In this document: in pieces, positions 1-8,209 of the stretch | How the letters are laid out: each line of letters starts with the position of its first letter | Position numbering within the stretch: the stretch's first letter is position 1 | Assembly: GCF_001954275.1 (NCBI RefSeq) | Contig: NZ_MBEU01000027.1 | Span: 1 to 64,000 of the forward strand | Origin: Mycobacterium sp. IS-836 | GTDB lineage: Bacteria > Actinomycetota > Actinomycetes > Mycobacteriales > Mycobacteriaceae | DNA: 64,000 nt | Reading direction: 5' to 3' | Notes under the pieces: generated by a model | What the model was told of the DNA's origin: nothing | The model's database searches: none | Seen by the model: the letters and a program-made list of their open reading frames with translations, nothing else | Program-made: the position numbers and the translations under genes

Positions 1-1884
1 GTCAGCGCGTCCGACCGCGTGGTGGCCGCCATCCTGGCTACCCGCGAAGACTCCGACGCTGCGGGCCTCGAGCTGTCCTCCGTCGGGGTGGCGTGGACCG
101 ACCAACTCGAAGCGGCAACCCTGCGCGACGCACTCGCCGCCCACAAGCTCGAGAACGTGATGCTGGTCTCGACGTTTCTCGCCGCGGCGGCGCTCGGTCA
201 ATTCGTCGGCGGCGCAATGGGTTACGAGCGCACGGCGGTGCTTTTCGTCGAGCCCGATGCCGCCACGCTGGCCGTCGTCGAGACCTCCGACGGTTCCATC
301 GTCGACCTCTATCGAGAACAGATCTACGCGGAGTCCTACGCCGAGGCCACCGCACAACTCACCAAGATGATCTCGGGGCTGGACGGGCTGGAATGGGGGC
401 CGGGCGGCCTCTTCTTGATTGGTTCGGGTGTCGACATCGCCCCGATTAAGCCGACGCTGGAATGGGCGACCTCGCTCGTAGTGAGCGCGCCCGAGGAGCC
501 CGGCACCGCGCTGGCCCGCGGGGCCGCCCTGGCCGCGGCGAACGCGCCGACGTTCGCCTCATCGACCGCTGCACTGGCCTACGCACAAGACCCGGGCACC
601 GGTGCCGCCGTTTCAGTGCCCGAATACCTCAGTGTTTCAGGGCTTCTCGACGCTGACGACGACTTCGCTTACAGCGCCGTCCCCGACGAGGACGACGACG
701 TCCCGACGGTCGTCATCGACCGGTCCGACGTTGCTGATCTGGAGAACCAACCCCGGCGCAGGCCGGTGCTGCTGGTCGGTAGTGGTTTGGCGGTCATTGG
801 CATCAGCGCGGCGCTGGCCCTGGAAATCGCGCTGGCCATTGGCATCCGCGCGACCGGGACGGTCGCCTTGCGACCCACCCCGAGCCAAAATCTAATCGTC
901 CCCACGCAGCAAACGCCCGCCCCCGCGCACCTAGAGGCATCCGTCCCGGCGCAGAAACTCAACGCCCCGATACCCCTAGCCGCGCCTATGCCGATACACC
1001 CGCAAGCCGCGCCGCTGCCCGCGGCGCCCGCGATGCCGGCGCCGCCGGCTCCCGCGGCTCCGGTGATTCCAGTGCCTGTCGTGGCGCCTCCGCTGGCGCC
1101 GGTTCCGGCGACCCCGCTCCTGGTGCCAGGTCTCGAAACGGTGATGCGACCGCCGGTGATCCAGCTCCCGCCGCGCGTATCGCCGCCGGTGGTGAATCAG
1201 CCGCCGGCCCAGGTCCCGCAGCTGCCATCGCCGCCGCAGGTGACTCCGCCGGTCCACGTGCCGCAGCCGCCGCAGGTGACCCCGCCGCAGGTGACCCCAC
1301 CGGTCCACGTGCCGCAGCCGCCGCAGGTGACCCCGCCGCAGGTCACTCCGCCGGTCCACGTGCCGCAGCCGCCGCAGGTGACCCCGCCGCAGGTGACTCC
1401 GCCGGTCCACGTGCCGCAGCCGCCGCAGGTGACCCAACCTCCGGTCCACATTCCGCAGCCGCCGGTCGTAGCCCAGCCTCCAGTCCATGTCCCGCAGCCG
1501 CCAGTCATAGCCCCGCCTCCGGTCCACGTCCCGTTACCCGGCACGGGGTCCGGTAGTCCTGGCGGTGGTGGGCCGTTCGGCGGCGGGCCCCTCGGCGGAG
1601 GTGGTCACAGTGGCGGCGGGCCCTTTGGCGGCGGACCGATTGGCGGCGGACCGATCGGAGGCGGGCCCTTTGGCGGCGGCGGACCGGCCGGCGGCGGACC
1701 GATTGGTGGAGGACCGTTCGGAGGCGGCCACAGCGGCGGTGGTGGTGGGCCGTTCGGCGGTGGCGGCGGACCGTTCGGAGGCGGCGGCCTCGGCGGTGGT
1801 GGCGGCCTCGGCGGTGGCGGCTTCGGCGGTGGAGGTGGCGGCTTCGGCGGCGGCCACAGTGGCGGTGGAGGCGGCCACAAGTAA
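1..1884 (+). CDS. Pseudo-Hsp70-like membrane protein, paralogue 1 (5' end outside window)
   Basis: The reading frame is open from base 1, and alignment with the three downstream paralogues shows that about the first 55 residues, including the phosphate-1-like segment, lie outside the window. The remaining cytosolic domain has a phosphate-2-like hairpin (AVLFVEPDAATLAVVETSDG) and an adenosine-motif-like segment (FLIGSGVDIAPIKPTLEWAT, then a conserved ALARGAALA), an order typical of Hsp70/actin-fold ATPases. One membrane helix follows at about 780-850 nt. The tail is Pro-rich and then Gly-rich with His (PFGGGP, GGGHSGGGG), probably outside the membrane. I know no function. Recent pipelines may call the N-terminal domain DUF7159, which I could not verify. 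The Hsp70-like fold is my inference. Confidence 0.8.
   Translation, partial: VSASDRVVAAILATREDSDAAGLELSSVGVAWTDQLEAATLRDALAAHKLENVMLVSTFLAAAALGQFVGGAMGYERTAVLFVEPDAATLAVVETSDGSIVDLYREQIYAESYAEATAQLTKMISGLDGLEWGPGGLFLIGSGVDIAPIKPTLEWATSLVVSAPEEPGTALARGAALAAANAPTFASSTAALAYAQDPGTGAAVSVPEYLSVSGLLDADDDFAYSAVPDEDDDVPTVVIDRSDVADLENQPRRRPVLLVGSGLAVIGISAALALEIALAIGIRATGTVALRPTPSQNLIVPTQQTPAPAHLEASVPAQKLNAPIPLAAPMPIHPQAAPLPAAPAMPAPPAPAAPVIPVPVVAPPLAPVPATPLLVPGLETVMRPPVIQLPPRVSPPVVNQPPAQVPQLPSPPQVTPPVHVPQPPQVTPPQVTPPVHVPQPPQVTPPQVTPPVHVPQPPQVTPPQVTPPVHVPQPPQVTQPPVHIPQPPVVAQPPVHVPQPPVIAPPPVHVPLPGTGSGSPGGGGPFGGGPLGGGGHSGGGPFGGGPIGGGPIGGGPFGGGGPAGGGPIGGGPFGGGHSGGGGGPFGGGGGPFGGGGLGGGGGLGGGGFGGGGGGFGGGHSGGGGGHK
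1249..1452 (+). repeat. 51-bp coding minisatellite, about 4 copies
   Basis: Units begin at 1249, 1300, 1351 and 1402, each 51 bp and encoding the 17-residue unit PVHVPQPPQVTPPQVTP. The last copy decays into related PVHIPQPPV/PVHVPQPPV units up to about 1535. Copies differ only by a few synonymous changes, so the array looks young and able to change length in frame. It forms the extended Pro-rich stalk of paralogue 1 and is missing from the other three paralogues. Confidence 0.9.
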
Positions 1885-2121
1885 CCGTCCGTCGTGTCCG
1901 GACGGGCTCGAAGTGCAACTCGAAAACGCACCGCGACGGGTACTGACCACCCCGCGGCCTCGGGGGTAGGCTCGGACAGATAAGGGCTGGTCAAGAAGAT
2001 GTGCCGCCCATTCGCTAGAACTTCATAAGGCTCAGCAAATCCCGGATCGTGGGTCCTGCGCGGTGCTGCGGGACCAAAATCCTTGGGTAACAACGAGACT
2101 GTCGAGGGAGAACTTTCAGCG

Positions 2122-3573
2122 GTGGTGGGCGTCGTGCTTGGCGTATCGATGGCGCCGACGAAGGTCCGCATGGTGCTTGTCGAAGGTGAAAGCGCCGACG
2201 GGGCCGCCGTCGACCAGGACAACTTCGACGTCGCCGACGACTCGCCCCGCACCGCGCCCACCCAGGTCGTCTCGGCCATCCTCGGCACGCGCGAAGGCGC
2301 GGAAGAGGGTGGTTATCAGCTGCTGTCGGCCGGAGTGACCTGGACCGATCACGTCGGGGCGGCGTTGCTTCGGGACGCGCTGATTTCGCACAAGGTCGAG
2401 AACGTCATGCTGGTGTCGGCGTTCATGGCCGCGGCCGCGCTGACGCAAGCAGTCGGCGACGCCACCAACTACGCCAACACCGCGATGCTCTTCGTGGAGC
2501 CGTATACCGCGACCCTCGCCGTGGTCGATACCGCCGACGGATCGGTGTCCGATGTGCACCGCAGGGTTCTCCCCGACGACGAAGACCAGGCCGTCGCCGA
2601 ACTCGTCCAGCTGGCCGCCCGTGCTGAATCGCTGAAAACGCGCCCCGACGGTCTGGTCGTCGTCGGCTCCGGCGTCGATATCCCGTTGATCAAGCCGGCG
2701 CTGGAGGCCGCGACCACACTCGCGCTTTCGGTACCCGACGAGCCGGAAATGGCGTTGGCTCGCGGCGCGGCGCTGGCGTCGGCGAACGCGCCGTTGTTCT
2801 CGTCGTCCACCGCCGCACTCGGTTATGCGCTGGATCCCGGCACCGGCGAGGTCGACCCCCTGGCGCTCACCGCGCAGTCGCCTGGACTACTACCCGCGTA
2901 CTTGCCCGAATCCCGTGGCGCCGCAGCGCCATCTGCCGCCGTTGAGCCGGGCGATCCGGACGTTGCTTACAGCGCGGTACCGGACGACGACGCGGAAGCG
3001 GGCGTGGGTGTGGATGACGCCGCGCAACGCCGTCGGTCCGTCCTGCTGGTGGGCAGCACGCTCGCGGTGATATTCATCACCGCTGTGGTCGCGCTGGAGA
3101 TTGCGCTGGCGATCAGCATCCGGCCGACGGTCGCGTTACGTCCCAGCCCCGCCCAAAACGTCGTCGTCCCAACCCAACCCGCGCCTGCGCCCGCCCCCGC
3201 CCCGGCGCCACCCGACATTGCAAGGCCGAAAATCCAGGCGCCCGCCCCGGTGGCGGTGCCGCATCCCATCGCCCCGCCGGCCGCGGTGGCGGTGCCCGCC
3301 GCTCCGCCGATCCCGGCACCGGTGCTTGTCCCCGTCCCGCGCGTGCCGATCATCGGACCCCCGGCACCCCGCGGGCCCTTCGGTGGTGGGCCCGGTCCCC
3401 GCGGGCCCTTTGGCGGCGGTCACGGTCCGTTTGGCGGCGGCCCCTTCGGTGGGGGACACGGGCCCTTCGGCGGGCACGGCTTCGGACCCTTCGGTGGCCA
3501 CGGATTCGGCGGCGGCCACGGCTTCGGCGGCTTCGGTGGCGGCCACGGATTCGGCGGTTTCGGGCACAGGTAG
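2122..3573 (+). CDS. Pseudo-Hsp70-like membrane protein, paralogue 2
   Basis: Second copy of the tandem family, 483 residues from the preferred GTG start, which has GGGAG about 10 bases upstream. GTG 2125 would align exactly with paralogue 4, and a TTG at 2083 is less likely. The N-terminus VVLGVSMAPTKVRMVLVEG occupies the position of the Hsp70 phosphate-1 strand pair. MLFVEPYTATLAVVDTADGS resembles phosphate 2, and VVVGSGVDIPLIKPALEAAT with MALARGAALA resembles the adenosine motif. The Asp and Gly-rich turns needed for ATP binding are not conserved. A membrane helix near 3045-3115 nt precedes an Ala/Pro linker and a Gly/His/Phe tail (GPFGGGHGPFGG, ending GFGHR). Function unknown. Confidence 0.8.
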   Translation: MVGVVLGVSMAPTKVRMVLVEGESADGAAVDQDNFDVADDSPRTAPTQVVSAILGTREGAEEGGYQLLSAGVTWTDHVGAALLRDALISHKVENVMLVSAFMAAAALTQAVGDATNYANTAMLFVEPYTATLAVVDTADGSVSDVHRRVLPDDEDQAVAELVQLAARAESLKTRPDGLVVVGSGVDIPLIKPALEAATTLALSVPDEPEMALARGAALASANAPLFSSSTAALGYALDPGTGEVDPLALTAQSPGLLPAYLPESRGAAAPSAAVEPGDPDVAYSAVPDDDAEAGVGVDDAAQRRRSVLLVGSTLAVIFITAVVALEIALAISIRPTVALRPSPAQNVVVPTQPAPAPAPAPAPPDIARPKIQAPAPVAVPHPIAPPAAVAVPAAPPIPAPVLVPVPRVPIIGPPAPRGPFGGGPGPRGPFGGGHGPFGGGPFGGGHGPFGGHGFGPFGGHGFGGGHGFGGFGGGHGFGGFGHR

Positions 3574-3707
3574 CCGCGCGCGTCAGTGCGGCGAAACGGC
3601 CGCGTCGAGCTATGGTGGCGGACTGGGGCTTAGTCGCGCCCGTGATCGGCAAGCCCCGCGATGCGTTGTGTAACGCAGCAAATCCGTTGGGGGACTTGGA
3701 GATAACG

Positions 3708-4802
3708 GTGGACATCGTACTTGGCGTTTCTATGGCGCCGGAGACAGTCCGCATGGTGCTCATCGAGGGTGCGGGCGCCGGCGGCGTGACCGTCGATCAG
3801 GACGACTTCGACGTCACCGGTGATGCGGCGGTCGACGCCGCGGCGGATCGTGTGATCGCCGCGATCCTCGGGACTCGGGAAAGCGCCGTCGAAGGCGGCA
3901 ACCAGCTGGTGTCCAGCGGTGTGGCCTTCACTGGTCCGGCCGAGGCCGACGCGCTGCGTGATGCGTTGGCCGCACACAAGCTTGAGAACGTCATGCTGGT
4001 GTCGGCGTTCATGGCCGCGGCGGCGCTGGCTCAGGCGGTCGGAAGCGCGACGAATTGCGCGCGCACCGCCCTGCTGTTCGTCGAGCCGGCCAACGCGACG
4101 CTGGCCGTCGTCGACAGTTCCGCGGGGTCGATCGTCGATGTGCGCCGCCGGCCCCTGCCCGACGGCGACGACGCGGCGCTCGCGCAGCTGACCGCGATGG
4201 TTTCGGGTGCGGAATCGATGAAAGCCCGCCCCGACGGGGTGTTCCTCGTGGGATCTGGCGTGGACATCCCGTCGATCAAGCCGACGCTGGCGGCGGCGAC
4301 GTCGCTGTCGGTCACGGCACCCGAGGAACCGGATATGGCATTGGCGCGCGGGGCCGCGCTGGCGTCGGCGAACGCTCACTTGGGAGCCCCGTCCACCGCT
4401 GCGCTGCCCGACGCGGGTCCGGCCGGCTCGGGCTCAGCCGGGCTCGCCTACAGCGACGTCGCGGACGACGACACTGGCGCCGCCCCCGAATCCGAGGCCG
4501 GTGCCCGGCGCAGCCGCAAGGCTCTGGTCGCGGTCGCCATCGCGGTGGTGGTCTTCGTCGGCGGGACCGTCGCGCTCACGCTCGCGTTGGCCTTCGGCAT
4601 CCGCCCGCACGTGGAACCACGGCCGGACGTCGGCAAGTCCGTCGTCGCACCGGCCCCCGCGCCGCCGCCGTCGGCGGGCCCCGGCCCGGAAACCGCGGCA
4701 CCCCCCAAAGACGCGCCGCCGCAAGACCCCTCCACGCGCACCAGGGACCGCGTCGACGACTGGTTGCACCGCCACATCGGGCACGGCATTCCGGGCTCGT
4801 AG
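3708..4802 (+). CDS. Pseudo-Hsp70-like membrane protein, paralogue 3 (no Gly-rich tail)
   Basis: Third tandem copy, 364 residues. I chose GTG 3708 because GGAG lies 7 bases upstream and the product MDIVLGVSMAPETVRMVL aligns with the other paralogues; a longer reading to 3612 adds non-homologous sequence. It keeps the full N-terminal domain (LLFVEPANATLAVVDSSAGS; FLVGSGVDIPSIKPTLAAAT; MALARGAALA) and the membrane helix at about 4518-4600 nt. After a short Pro-rich segment it ends in a charged sequence (DRVDDWLHRHIGHGIPGS) instead of the Gly-rich tail. The paralogues thus vary mainly in the probably extracytoplasmic part. Function unknown. Confidence 0.8.
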   Translation: MDIVLGVSMAPETVRMVLIEGAGAGGVTVDQDDFDVTGDAAVDAAADRVIAAILGTRESAVEGGNQLVSSGVAFTGPAEADALRDALAAHKLENVMLVSAFMAAAALAQAVGSATNCARTALLFVEPANATLAVVDSSAGSIVDVRRRPLPDGDDAALAQLTAMVSGAESMKARPDGVFLVGSGVDIPSIKPTLAAATSLSVTAPEEPDMALARGAALASANAHLGAPSTAALPDAGPAGSGSAGLAYSDVADDDTGAAPESEAGARRSRKALVAVAIAVVVFVGGTVALTLALAFGIRPHVEPRPDVGKSVVAPAPAPPPSAGPGPETAAPPKDAPPQDPSTRTRDRVDDWLHRHIGHGIPGS

Positions 4803-4956
4803 CGGGTAGCCTCGGCCAAGACCCCGGTGCTTCGAACGAGCGTAAAATCGGGCAATTGGGGAACCCAGGGGGAGTTCGCGGCGTAGCGCCGCCGGTTGAG
4901 CGTGCGACGACGACGTCCCTGGCCGTGATGGCTAGCAATACGACCATGGAGGAGCT

Positions 4957-6468
4957 TTGGACACCGTACTTGGTGTGTCGATGGCGCCGACTGCAGTCAG
5001 GATGGTGCTGGTCGAGGGTGAAAACGGGGATGGCGCCACCGTCGACGAAGACAACTTCGACGTTTCCGCTGACGACGACGCGGCCACAGTGAGCGCTGCC
5101 GACCAGGTGGTGTCGGCGATCCTGGGTACCCGCGAGGGCGCCGCCGAGGGCGGCTACCAACTGGCGTCGACCGGAGTCACCTTCACCGACCCCGTCGAGG
5201 CCGCGGCCCTGCGCGATGCACTGGCTGCGCACAAGATCGAGAATGTGATGTTGGTCTCGGCCTTTCTGGCCGCGGCCGCACTGGCTCAAGCGGTCGGCAA
5301 CCAGACCAACTACGCCCAGACGGCGCTGCTGTACATCGAGCCCGATACCGCAACCCTGGCGGTCGTCGACAGCGCCGACGGATCGATCGCCGACGTCCAT
5401 CGCGAGGCCCTCCCGGAAGACGACGAGGCAGCGGTGGCAAAGCTCGCCACGATGGTCTCCGCCGCCGAGGGCTTGCAGGCGCGCCCGGACGCGGTGTTCG
5501 TCGTCGGCTCCGGCATCGACATCCCGTTGATCAAGCCGGCGCTGGAGGCGGCGACCACCCTTCCGCTGACCGCACCCGAGGAGCCGCACACGGCACTGGC
5601 CCGCGGAGCCGCGCTGGCGTCGGCGAGTGCGCCGCTGTTTGTCTCGTCCACCGCAGCGCGTGCCTACGCTCAGGATCCCGGCACCGGAGCCATCGAGCCG
5701 CTCGCGGTCGCGCCCGGCTATTTCGAATTTCCCGGCACACAAGCCCGCGAGGACCTGGCCTACAGCGCCGTCCCTGAGGACTTTGCCGACACGTACACCG
5801 GCGAGCACGCTCCGGCGACGGGTTTTGTCGACGTCGGCGAGCGGAGATCGTTCGGCATGGTGGGGAGCGCCCTGGCGGGCATCTTCATCGTGGGTGTGGC
5901 GGCGCTGGTCGTTTCACTTGCGATCGCCATCCGGCCGACGTCCGGTGTGCGGCCCGTTCCCGGTCACAACGTCGTCGCCCCCGCCCAGCCGGCGCCGGCG
6001 GCCCCGGCGGCTCCCGCGCCTGCCCCGGCCGCGGTGCCCGCGCCCGCCCCCGCGCCAGTTCCTGAGGCGCCGGCACCGCAGGCTCCCGCTCCCGTCGCGG
6101 TGCCGCCGGCCCCGGCACCGCCCGTTGTGGCACCCGCCCCGGCTCCCGTACCCATCCCGGAGGCTCCGGCACCCGCACCGATTCCTGCCGCGCCGGCGCC
6201 GGCCCCCGTGCCCGTGGCGCCGATTCCGGTGCCGATTCCGTTGCCGATACCCGGCATCGGCGGTGGGCCCGGCGGCGGCGGATTCCCCGGCGGCGGTGGC
6301 GGCGGTCACGGTGACTACGGCGGCGGCGGTGGCCACGACGGCGGCGGCCCGTTCGGCGGCGGCGGGGGTGGATTCCCCGGCGGCGGCCACGGAGGCTTCG
6401 GCGGTGGCGGCCCCTTCGGCGGCGGCGGCGGCTTCGGTGGCGGCCACGGCGGAGGCCGCGGGCACTAG
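4957..6468 (+). CDS. Pseudo-Hsp70-like membrane protein, paralogue 4
   Basis: Fourth tandem copy, 503 residues. The start is TTG 4957 with GGAG at 4948-4951; the product begins MDTVLGVSMAPTAVRMVLVE, collinear with paralogue 3. The domain shows ALLYIEPDTATLAVVDSADG, VFVVGSGIDIPLIKPALEAA and TALARGAALASASAP, matching the phosphate-2 and adenosine segments of actin-fold proteins but without the canonical Asp and Gly-Gly-Gly-Thr signature. A membrane helix (about 5853-5935 nt) leads to a roughly 110-residue Ala/Pro/Val stretch and a Gly-rich tail containing HGDYGGGGG, GGGPFGGGG and GFPGGGHG. Function unknown; udgA follows after 86 bases. Confidence 0.8.
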   Translation: MDTVLGVSMAPTAVRMVLVEGENGDGATVDEDNFDVSADDDAATVSAADQVVSAILGTREGAAEGGYQLASTGVTFTDPVEAAALRDALAAHKIENVMLVSAFLAAAALAQAVGNQTNYAQTALLYIEPDTATLAVVDSADGSIADVHREALPEDDEAAVAKLATMVSAAEGLQARPDAVFVVGSGIDIPLIKPALEAATTLPLTAPEEPHTALARGAALASASAPLFVSSTAARAYAQDPGTGAIEPLAVAPGYFEFPGTQAREDLAYSAVPEDFADTYTGEHAPATGFVDVGERRSFGMVGSALAGIFIVGVAALVVSLAIAIRPTSGVRPVPGHNVVAPAQPAPAAPAAPAPAPAAVPAPAPAPVPEAPAPQAPAPVAVPPAPAPPVVAPAPAPVPIPEAPAPAPIPAAPAPAPVPVAPIPVPIPLPIPGIGGGPGGGGFPGGGGGGHGDYGGGGGHDGGGPFGGGGGGFPGGGHGGFGGGGPFGGGGGFGGGHGGGRGH

Positions 6469-6554
6469 CTCCCGCGGCCACCTGTCACCTCCCGTTTGCC
6501 TGTCGCTCAGCGGGACGATGCAGTTAGCTCATCGCGGCCACCTACACCGGTTGT

Positions 6555-7880
6555 ATGCGATGCACCGTTTTCGGCACCGGCTATCTGGGTGCCACGCACG
6601 CTGTCGGGATGGCCGAGCTAGGACATGAGGTCATCGGGGTCGATATCGATCCGGGTAAAGTCGCCAAGCTCGCGGGCGGCGACATTCCTTTCTACGAGCC
6701 TGGCCTGCAGAAGCTGTTGACCGAGAACCTGGCGGCGGGACGACTGCGGTTCACCACCGACTACGACCTGGCCGCGGAATTCGCCGACGTGCACTTCCTG
6801 GGGGTCGGCACGCCGCAGAAGAAGGGCGAGTACGGCGCCGACCTGCGCCACGTCCACGCCGTCATCGACACGCTGGTGCCCCGCCTGACCCGGCCGTCGG
6901 TGCTCGTCGGCAAGTCGACCGTCCCGGTGGGAACGGCAGCCGAGTTGAGTCAGCGGGCCGCAACGCTGGCGCCGCGGGGCGTCGACGTCGAGGTCGCCTG
7001 GAATCCGGAGTTCCTGCGCGAGGGATACGCCGTGCACGACACCTTGCACCCGGACCGCATTGTGCTTGGCATTCAACAGGATTCGACACACGCCGAGGCC
7101 GCGGTCCGCGAACTCTACGGACCGCTGCTGCAGGCGGGGGTACCGTTCCTGGTGACGGACCTGCAGACCGCCGAGCTGGTCAAGGTGTCGGCCAATGCCT
7201 TTCTGGCGACCAAGATTTCGTTCATCAACGCGATCTCCGAGGTGTGCGAGGCCGCTGGCGCCGACGTCAGCGTGCTGGCCGATGCGCTTGGATACGATCC
7301 GCGGATCGGGCGCCAATGTCTCAACGCGGGTTTGGGTTTCGGCGGCGGCTGTCTGCCCAAGGACATCCGCGCCTTCATGGCCCGCGCCGGTGAGCTCGGT
7401 GCCGACCAGGCGCTGACGTTCCTGCGCGAGGTGGACAGCATCAACATGCGCCGCCGCACCCGGATGGTCGAACTGGCCACCGCAGCGTGCGGGGGATCGC
7501 TGCTGGGCGCCAACATCGCCGTGCTCGGTGCCGCGTTCAAACCCGAGTCCGATGACGTCCGCGACTCACCCGCGCTCAACGTCGCGGGCCAGCTGCAACT
7601 CAACGGCGCCGCGGTCAATGTGTACGACCCGAAGGCGCTCGACAACGCGCAGCGACTCTTCCCGACGCTCAACTACGCGGTGTCGGTGGAAGAGGCCTGC
7701 GAGCGCGCCGACGCGGTGCTGGTACTCACCGAGTGGCGGCAGTTCGTCGACCTCGACCCCGGCGACCTCGCCGACCGGGTGCGCGCCCGGGTCGTCGTCG
7801 ACGGCCGTAACTGCCTCGACGTCGCTCGCTGGCAGCGGGCGGGCTGGCGCGTGTTCCGGCTCGGCGCGCGACGGCCCTAG
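6555..7880 (+). CDS. udgA: UDP-glucose 6-dehydrogenase
   Basis: NAD-dependent four-electron oxidation of UDP-glucose to UDP-glucuronate in the cytoplasm, feeding uronic-acid-containing envelope polymers or glycolipids. The protein has 441 residues, close to the 443 I recall for Rv0322. It opens with the Rossmann motif VFGTGYLG (residues 5-12). The catalytic cysteine is Cys266 in GLGFGGGCLPKDI, and the C-terminal UDP-binding domain includes the conserved AFKPESDDVRDSP. The start is ATG 6555. No sugar-modifying partner is adjacent, so the fate of the UDP-glucuronate cannot be read from the window. Confidence 0.93.
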   Translation: MRCTVFGTGYLGATHAVGMAELGHEVIGVDIDPGKVAKLAGGDIPFYEPGLQKLLTENLAAGRLRFTTDYDLAAEFADVHFLGVGTPQKKGEYGADLRHVHAVIDTLVPRLTRPSVLVGKSTVPVGTAAELSQRAATLAPRGVDVEVAWNPEFLREGYAVHDTLHPDRIVLGIQQDSTHAEAAVRELYGPLLQAGVPFLVTDLQTAELVKVSANAFLATKISFINAISEVCEAAGADVSVLADALGYDPRIGRQCLNAGLGFGGGCLPKDIRAFMARAGELGADQALTFLREVDSINMRRRTRMVELATAACGGSLLGANIAVLGAAFKPESDDVRDSPALNVAGQLQLNGAAVNVYDPKALDNAQRLFPTLNYAVSVEEACERADAVLVLTEWRQFVDLDPGDLADRVRARVVVDGRNCLDVARWQRAGWRVFRLGARRP

Positions 7881-8209
7881 CCGGGCCATAGCGGGCCGTG
7901 CGGGCTCCCTCGACACGCGACTCGCCCTGGGCCCCAACGCATGTGTTAACGAGATGAAAAATGCTTGATTCCGCGCTGTGACGGCCGCGCGGCCCGCCGC
8001 CGTCACGTTCCGGCAGCCATGCCTCCCATCAGTGCTTTTCCGGCGCCGCTGGCAAAAGTGCGACCCGGCTCACACACCGCAATATGACCGTGGTGTTACG
8101 GCAACCGCACAACCGTGAGACCGTGTCGGTGCGAATTTTTGATCGGGTAAAAACCTGCCTTACCCTCGGTAAATGACCGCGCGATAGCCGTCGTTCGAGA
8201 GGAGGCGCC
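7881..8209 (+). promoter_or_regulatory. udgA-narG intergenic region, nar promoter region
   Basis: This 329-base gap holds no convincing gene. It contains an inverted repeat just downstream of udgA (listed separately) and, close to narG, GGGTAA 8145-8150, TTACCC 8160-8165 and GGTAA 8168-8172, which can pair in two mutually exclusive ways. A weak -35-like TTGATC (8139-8144) precedes them. narG has a strong ribosome binding site, GAGAGGAGG, just before ATG 8210. I saw no DosR-type or clear FNR-type box. Confidence 0.45.
7978..8006 (+). terminator. Inverted repeat downstream of udgA
   Basis: GTGACGGC at 7978-7985 and GCCGTCAC at 7999-8006 are perfect 8-base complementary arms around a 13-base GC-rich loop, about 100 bases after the udgA stop. 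No U-tract follows, as is common for mycobacterial terminators. It could equally be a protein-binding site upstream of narG. Confidence 0.35.

Noticed and set aside
976..1527. Long antisense open frames opposite the Pro/Gly-rich tails (also 1505-2288 and 5885-6481)
   Set aside because: They mirror repetitive high-GC coding sequence, give Arg- or Pro-only proteins with no domain, and lie opposite clearly conserved paralogues.
1..6468. PE_PGRS identity for the Gly-rich proteins
   Set aside because: No PE domain at the N-terminus, a membrane helix is present, and the Gly repeats contain Phe/His/Pro rather than the GGAGG(A/N) pattern.
8139..8152. TTGAT as an FNR/CRP half-site before narG
   Set aside because: The second half-site (ATCAA) is missing at the required spacing.
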